Assembly (NCBI GenBank): GCA_003136355.1
Contig: PLED01000060.1
Location: forward strand, 1 to 32,341
DNA from: Vulcanimicrobiota bacterium
GTDB taxonomy: Bacteria; Vulcanimicrobiota; Vulcanimicrobiia; Vulcanimicrobiales; Vulcanimicrobiaceae
Direction of reading: 5' to 3'
Length of the DNA stretch: 32,341 nt
The notes beneath the pieces are model-generated. The model saw only the letters and a list, made by a program, of their open reading frames with translations. It had not been told where the DNA came from and did not search any database. Made by a program: the position numbers and the translations under genes. Of this stretch, positions 29,159 through 32,341 are shown in pieces; within the stretch, counting starts at the first letter, position 1; each line of letters begins with the position of its first letter.

Positions 29159-31648
29159 GTGAAAAAGCCCTTGATTATCGTGGAGTCGCCGACCAAGGCG
29201 CGTACGATCAAGAAGTTTCTTCCCGCCCGCTATGTCGTCAAGGCTTCGGTCGGGCACGTCCGCGATTTGCCCAAAAGCACCCTGGGAGTGGACGTCGAGC
29301 ACGGATTCACGCCCAAGTATCTGACGATCAAGGGCAAGGGCGACGTGATCAAGGAGCTCAAGTCAGCGGTCAAAGCCGCGAGCGAGGTCTATCTCGCCAC
29401 CGACCCCGACCGTGAAGGCGAGGCGATCGCCTGGCATTTGGCCGAGCTGCTCAAACTCGATCATCCCAAGCGCATCGAACTCCATGAAATAACGAAGGAC
29501 GCCGCAATGGCGGCCATCCGGAATCCGCATCCGATCGACATCGATCGTGTGAACGCGCAACAGGCGCGGCGCATTCTCGACCGCCTGGTCGGATACAAAA
29601 TTTCTCCGCTGCTCTGGGCCAAAGTGCGCGGCGGACTCTCCGCCGGACGCGTGCAGTCCGTAGCCGTCCGGCTGATCGTCGATCGCGAGCGCGAGATTCT
29701 CGCGTTTATACCGCGCGAGTATTGGTCGGTCGCCGCACTGCTCTCCGGCCGCAGCGAACCCGAGTTCGTCTTCCCAGCCGAGCTCTTTGCGCGAGACGGC
29801 GAGAAGATCGACGTTGAAACGGAAGCCGAGGCGAACCGCGTCGTTGCCGACCTCGAGGGCGCGGAGTACCGCGTCGCTTCCATCAAACAGCGCGAAGGCC
29901 GCCGCAATTCGCCGGCGCCGTTCACGACTTCAACGCTGCAGCAAGAAGCATCCCGGAAATTGCGCCTGCGCGTGCGGCGTACGATGCAGATCGCGCAAGG
30001 CCTCTACGAAGGCGTCGACCTCGGAGCCGAAGGCACCGTCGGTCTGATCACGTACATGCGAACCGATTCCACGCGCATCTCGGACCAAGCTCGCGAGGCG
30101 GCCAAAGAGTTCATCACCGGCACGTTCGGCGAAGCGTATTACGGCGGCCGCGAGCATCGCGTGCGCGAAGGCGCGCAGGATGCTCACGAAGCGATCCGTC
30201 CGACGCTCGCCCATCACACGCCCGAAAAAGTTGCACCATTTCTCAAGCGGGACGATCTGCGGCTCTACACGCTGATCTGGGAACGCTTCATCGCCTCGCA
30301 GATGTCCGCCGCGGTCTTCGATCAAACGTCGGTCGATATTTCTGCCAAAGCCTACACGTTCCGCGCTTCGGGCAGCGTTATGAAATTCGCCGGCTACACC
30401 AAGCTGTATGAAGAGAGCCGCGATGAAGCGGCCGTGACGGCCGATACGAAACGGTTGCCGAAGTTGGAGCAAGACGAAACGCTCGCCTTCCGCGGTCTCG
30501 ATCCCAAACAGCATTTCACCGAGCCGCCGCCGCGCTTTACAGAAGCGTCGCTCGTCAAGTCGCTCGAGGACAACGGCATCGGGCGTCCGTCGACCTACGC
30601 GGCGGTGATCGAGACGATCCAGGCCCGGTCGTACGTGTGGCGCAAGGGAACGGCGCTGGTTCCCGCGTGGACTGCGTTCGCGGTCACGAACCTCCTGGAG
30701 CGTCACTTCGGTCATCTCGTCGACTACTCGTTCACGGCGACGATGGAGGAGGCGCTCGACGCGATCGCCCGCGGGGAGGGCGAGGCCGAGAAATGGCTCC
30801 ACGCCTTCTGGTTCGGGAACGGCCAGGTCGGGCTCAAGGATCTCGTCAACGAGGAGCACCTCGCCACGATCGACCCGGCCGAGGTCAACGCCGTCCCGAT
30901 CGGCCAGGACGCCGAAGGGCGCGAGATCATCGTGCGGGTCTGGAACAACGGTGCCAGCGTCGTGCGCGGCGAGGAGCGGGCCCCGGTCCCCGTCGACCTG
31001 GCCCCCGACGAGCTCACCATCGAGAAGGCCAACGAGCTGCTCGAGAAGGGCGCGGCCGGTCCCCGCGTCCTCGGCGTCGACCCCGAGCAGCAGCTTCCCG
31101 TCCTCGCCCTGACCGGCCGGTACGGGCCGTTCGTGCAGCTCGGCGAGATGGAGGACGGCTCCAAGGAGAAACCCAAGCGCGCGTCGCTGTTCTCGAGCAT
31201 GGAGGTCGACACCGTCACCCTCGACGACGCGCTGGCGCTGCTGTCGCTGCCCCGCACCGTCGGTGTCACCCCGGAGGGAGTCGAGGTCACCGCCCAGAAC
31301 GGGCGCTACGGCCCGTACCTCAAGAAGGGGACGGACAGCCGCAGCCTCGAGACCGAGGGTGAGCTGTTCACGATCACCCTGGACGGCGCCGAGGTGCTGT
31401 TCGCGCAGCCCAAACGGCGGGGCCGGCGCACCAAGCCGCCGATCGCCGAGCTCGGCCCGCACCCCGAGAGCGGCGCCCAGGTGCGCGTCCTCGACGGCCG
31501 CTACGGCCCGTACGTCACCGACGGCGAGACGAACGCGAGCCTCCGCGCCGATGACCAGGTCGAGTCGCTGACGCTCGAGCGGGCCGTCGAGCTGATGGCC
31601 GCCCGGCGCGAGCGCGGGCCCACAAAACCCCGCCGCAAGCGCTCTTAG
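29159..31648 (+). CDS. topA: DNA topoisomerase I, with a change of lineage style inside the gene
   Basis: An 829-residue type IA topoisomerase that relaxes negative supercoils. The Toprim domain starts KKPLIIVESPTKARTIKKFL and carries TDPDREGEAIAWH; the catalytic Tyr299 is in GLITYMRTDSTRI. LSAGRVQSVAVRL and NGIGRPSTYAAVIETI are further core motifs. The C-terminal third has GRYGPYxxxG repeats and no zinc fingers, the actinobacterial type. From 29,159 to ~30,545 Glu is often GAA (at least 15) and Leu sometimes TTG (at least five). From ~30,650 to the stop there is one GAA and no TTG, and the protein reads as actinobacterial (VWRKGTALVPAWTAFAV). The start is the GTG at 29159; the frame upstream to 29006 runs into the control region and is not used. 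Confidence 0.9.
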   Translation: MKKPLIIVESPTKARTIKKFLPARYVVKASVGHVRDLPKSTLGVDVEHGFTPKYLTIKGKGDVIKELKSAVKAASEVYLATDPDREGEAIAWHLAELLKLDHPKRIELHEITKDAAMAAIRNPHPIDIDRVNAQQARRILDRLVGYKISPLLWAKVRGGLSAGRVQSVAVRLIVDREREILAFIPREYWSVAALLSGRSEPEFVFPAELFARDGEKIDVETEAEANRVVADLEGAEYRVASIKQREGRRNSPAPFTTSTLQQEASRKLRLRVRRTMQIAQGLYEGVDLGAEGTVGLITYMRTDSTRISDQAREAAKEFITGTFGEAYYGGREHRVREGAQDAHEAIRPTLAHHTPEKVAPFLKRDDLRLYTLIWERFIASQMSAAVFDQTSVDISAKAYTFRASGSVMKFAGYTKLYEESRDEAAVTADTKRLPKLEQDETLAFRGLDPKQHFTEPPPRFTEASLVKSLEDNGIGRPSTYAAVIETIQARSYVWRKGTALVPAWTAFAVTNLLERHFGHLVDYSFTATMEEALDAIARGEGEAEKWLHAFWFGNGQVGLKDLVNEEHLATIDPAEVNAVPIGQDAEGREIIVRVWNNGASVVRGEERAPVPVDLAPDELTIEKANELLEKGAAGPRVLGVDPEQQLPVLALTGRYGPFVQLGEMEDGSKEKPKRASLFSSMEVDTVTLDDALALLSLPRTVGVTPEGVEVTAQNGRYGPYLKKGTDSRSLETEGELFTITLDGAEVLFAQPKRRGRRTKPPIAELGPHPESGAQVRVLDGRYGPYVTDGETNASLRADDQVESLTLERAVELMAARRERGPTKPRRKRS

Positions 31649-31907
31649 ACAAAACGCCTTACGGTTTCTTCACACTTCGCCACCCAGTTCCACTGGTTCT
31701 CTCGTCGAAGATCCGCGATACTTCAACCTGAGGAAGCCGGGTCGGCCCCTCGTCCGCTACCGTGGGAGCGTCATTCCGAGTGCGCGACGGCGGCCGCTCG
31801 GGCGGGAAAGGGCAAAAGCGGATCGCAAGTTTCAACGAATCCTCTCGTTTTGCTGGAAATCAGAGGACAAATACCGTACGGTGCGAAGCGGCGTGGAGCG
31901 TAGGGCG

Positions 31908-32341
31908 ATGAAAGGCGTGGGAGAACCGGTGACGCAGAACCAATTGACTGAGTTGCTCGAGAGCGAGCCCGCAAAGGCCATGCTCGAAACGGGCGAGGAG
32001 CGCGGCTGGATCGAACCTGCCGAGCTGGAGGCGTTCGCGCTCGAGCATGAGCTCGTCGACGCCGATGTCGAGGACCTCACCCGCGAGCTCGAACGGATCG
32101 GGCTCGAGGTGCGCGAGGCGAAGCCCGAGGAGAAGGCGTCCAAGGCCGAGGAGGTCGTCTACGAAGCCGACCAGCCCTCCGGCGCCGGCGATTCGTTGCA
32201 GCTCTTCCTTGCCGACGTCGGTCGCCACAAGCTGCTGACCGCGGCGCAGGAGGTCATCCTCGCGAAGAAGATCGAGCGCGGCGACCTGGTCGCGAAGCGC
32301 CAGATGATCGAGTCGAACCTGCGGCTCGTCGTCTCGATCGC
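31908..32341 (+). CDS. primary sigma factor, N-terminal part (cut by window end)
   Basis: The frame runs from the ATG at 31908 to the window edge, 144 codons. Residues about 10-75 form a region 1.1-like helical part (LTELLESEPAKAMLETGEER). Region 1.2 and the start of region 2 follow: SLQLFLADVGRHKLLTAAQE, then AKKIERGDL and RQMIESNLRLVVSIA, the signature of group 1/2 sigma-70 factors. It would direct RNA polymerase to housekeeping promoters. Codon use (GAG, CTC, GTC, AAG) and wording match actinobacterial, Thermoleophilia-like sigma factors and the foreign-looking half of topA, not the rest of the window. GTG codons at 31,917 and 31,929 are other possible starts. Confidence 0.82.
   Translation, partial: MKGVGEPVTQNQLTELLESEPAKAMLETGEERGWIEPAELEAFALEHELVDADVEDLTRELERIGLEVREAKPEEKASKAEEVVYEADQPSGAGDSLQLFLADVGRHKLLTAAQEVILAKKIERGDLVAKRQMIESNLRLVVSI

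Noticed and set aside
29930-31462. 510-residue frame antisense to topA
   Set aside because: It is a consequence of the GC-rich codon pattern of topA and contains no recognisable domain.

Overview
The main part of the window (1 to about 30,550) looks like a chromosome segment of a moderately GC-rich, diderm, free-living bacterium. It carries a cbb3-type oxidase with c-type cytochromes, several predicted lipoproteins, a LolA-like protein, and many exported proteins of families common in uncultivated soil lineages. A lineage such as Eremiobacterota (WPS-2) would fit, but that is inference from protein style only. The last ~1.8 kb (3' half of topA and the start of a primary sigma factor) has a different codon usage and actinobacterial-type protein sequence. 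The topA reading frame itself changes style inside its most conserved motif, so the window is either an assembly chimera or a mosaic gene.

Layout. 1-1,229 (minus): a CRP/FNR-type regulator fused to an N-terminal DUF2249 domain, followed by a separate DUF2249 protein cut by the window edge. 1,293-5,151 (plus): a compact stress and redox run of Fe/Mn superoxide dismutase, CDGSH iron-sulfur protein, ferredoxin reductase-like flavoprotein, SRPBCC protein, DUF488 protein and an AlkA-type DNA glycosylase, met convergently by a DUF2945 gene. 5,517-9,098 (plus): a membrane protein, then ccoN, ccoO, a 57-residue membrane protein and a CcoP-like cytochrome c with an unusual N-terminal Ig-like region, the oxidase genes overlapping by 4 bases. 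9,100-10,356: an IS3-type transposase remnant and a Phd/PIN toxin-antitoxin pair.

10,370-17,060 is an accessory region. It has a secreted protein of unknown function, two related ~200-bp blocks holding tRNA-Asn 3' pieces and a REP-like palindrome, and between those blocks a multicopper oxidase with a permuted order of copper motifs and a PDZ-membrane-GAF protein. A frameshifted secreted protein follows. 17,093-21,894: a LolA-like protein, a secreted TIG/papain-like cysteine protease and a large beta-propeller lipoprotein. 22,120-23,814 is rich in broken genes: a fragment related to the secreted protein at 10.4 kb, a frameshifted DJ-1/PfpI protein and a MOSC gene with an internal deletion.

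23,811-28,621 (minus): a GlxA-type regulator overlapping a GT39 glycosyltransferase, and an ornithine cyclodeaminase-like gene, PhyH-type dioxygenase and lipoprotein in tight succession. 28,688-29,026 (minus) is a Lys/Arg repeat, histone-like protein, divergent from topA. No complete tRNA, rRNA or CRISPR array was seen. The redox genes at the left (SOD, CDGSH/reductase, cbb3 oxidase, FNR-type DUF2249 regulator) suggest a coordinated response to low oxygen or reactive oxygen and nitrogen species, which is inference from context.
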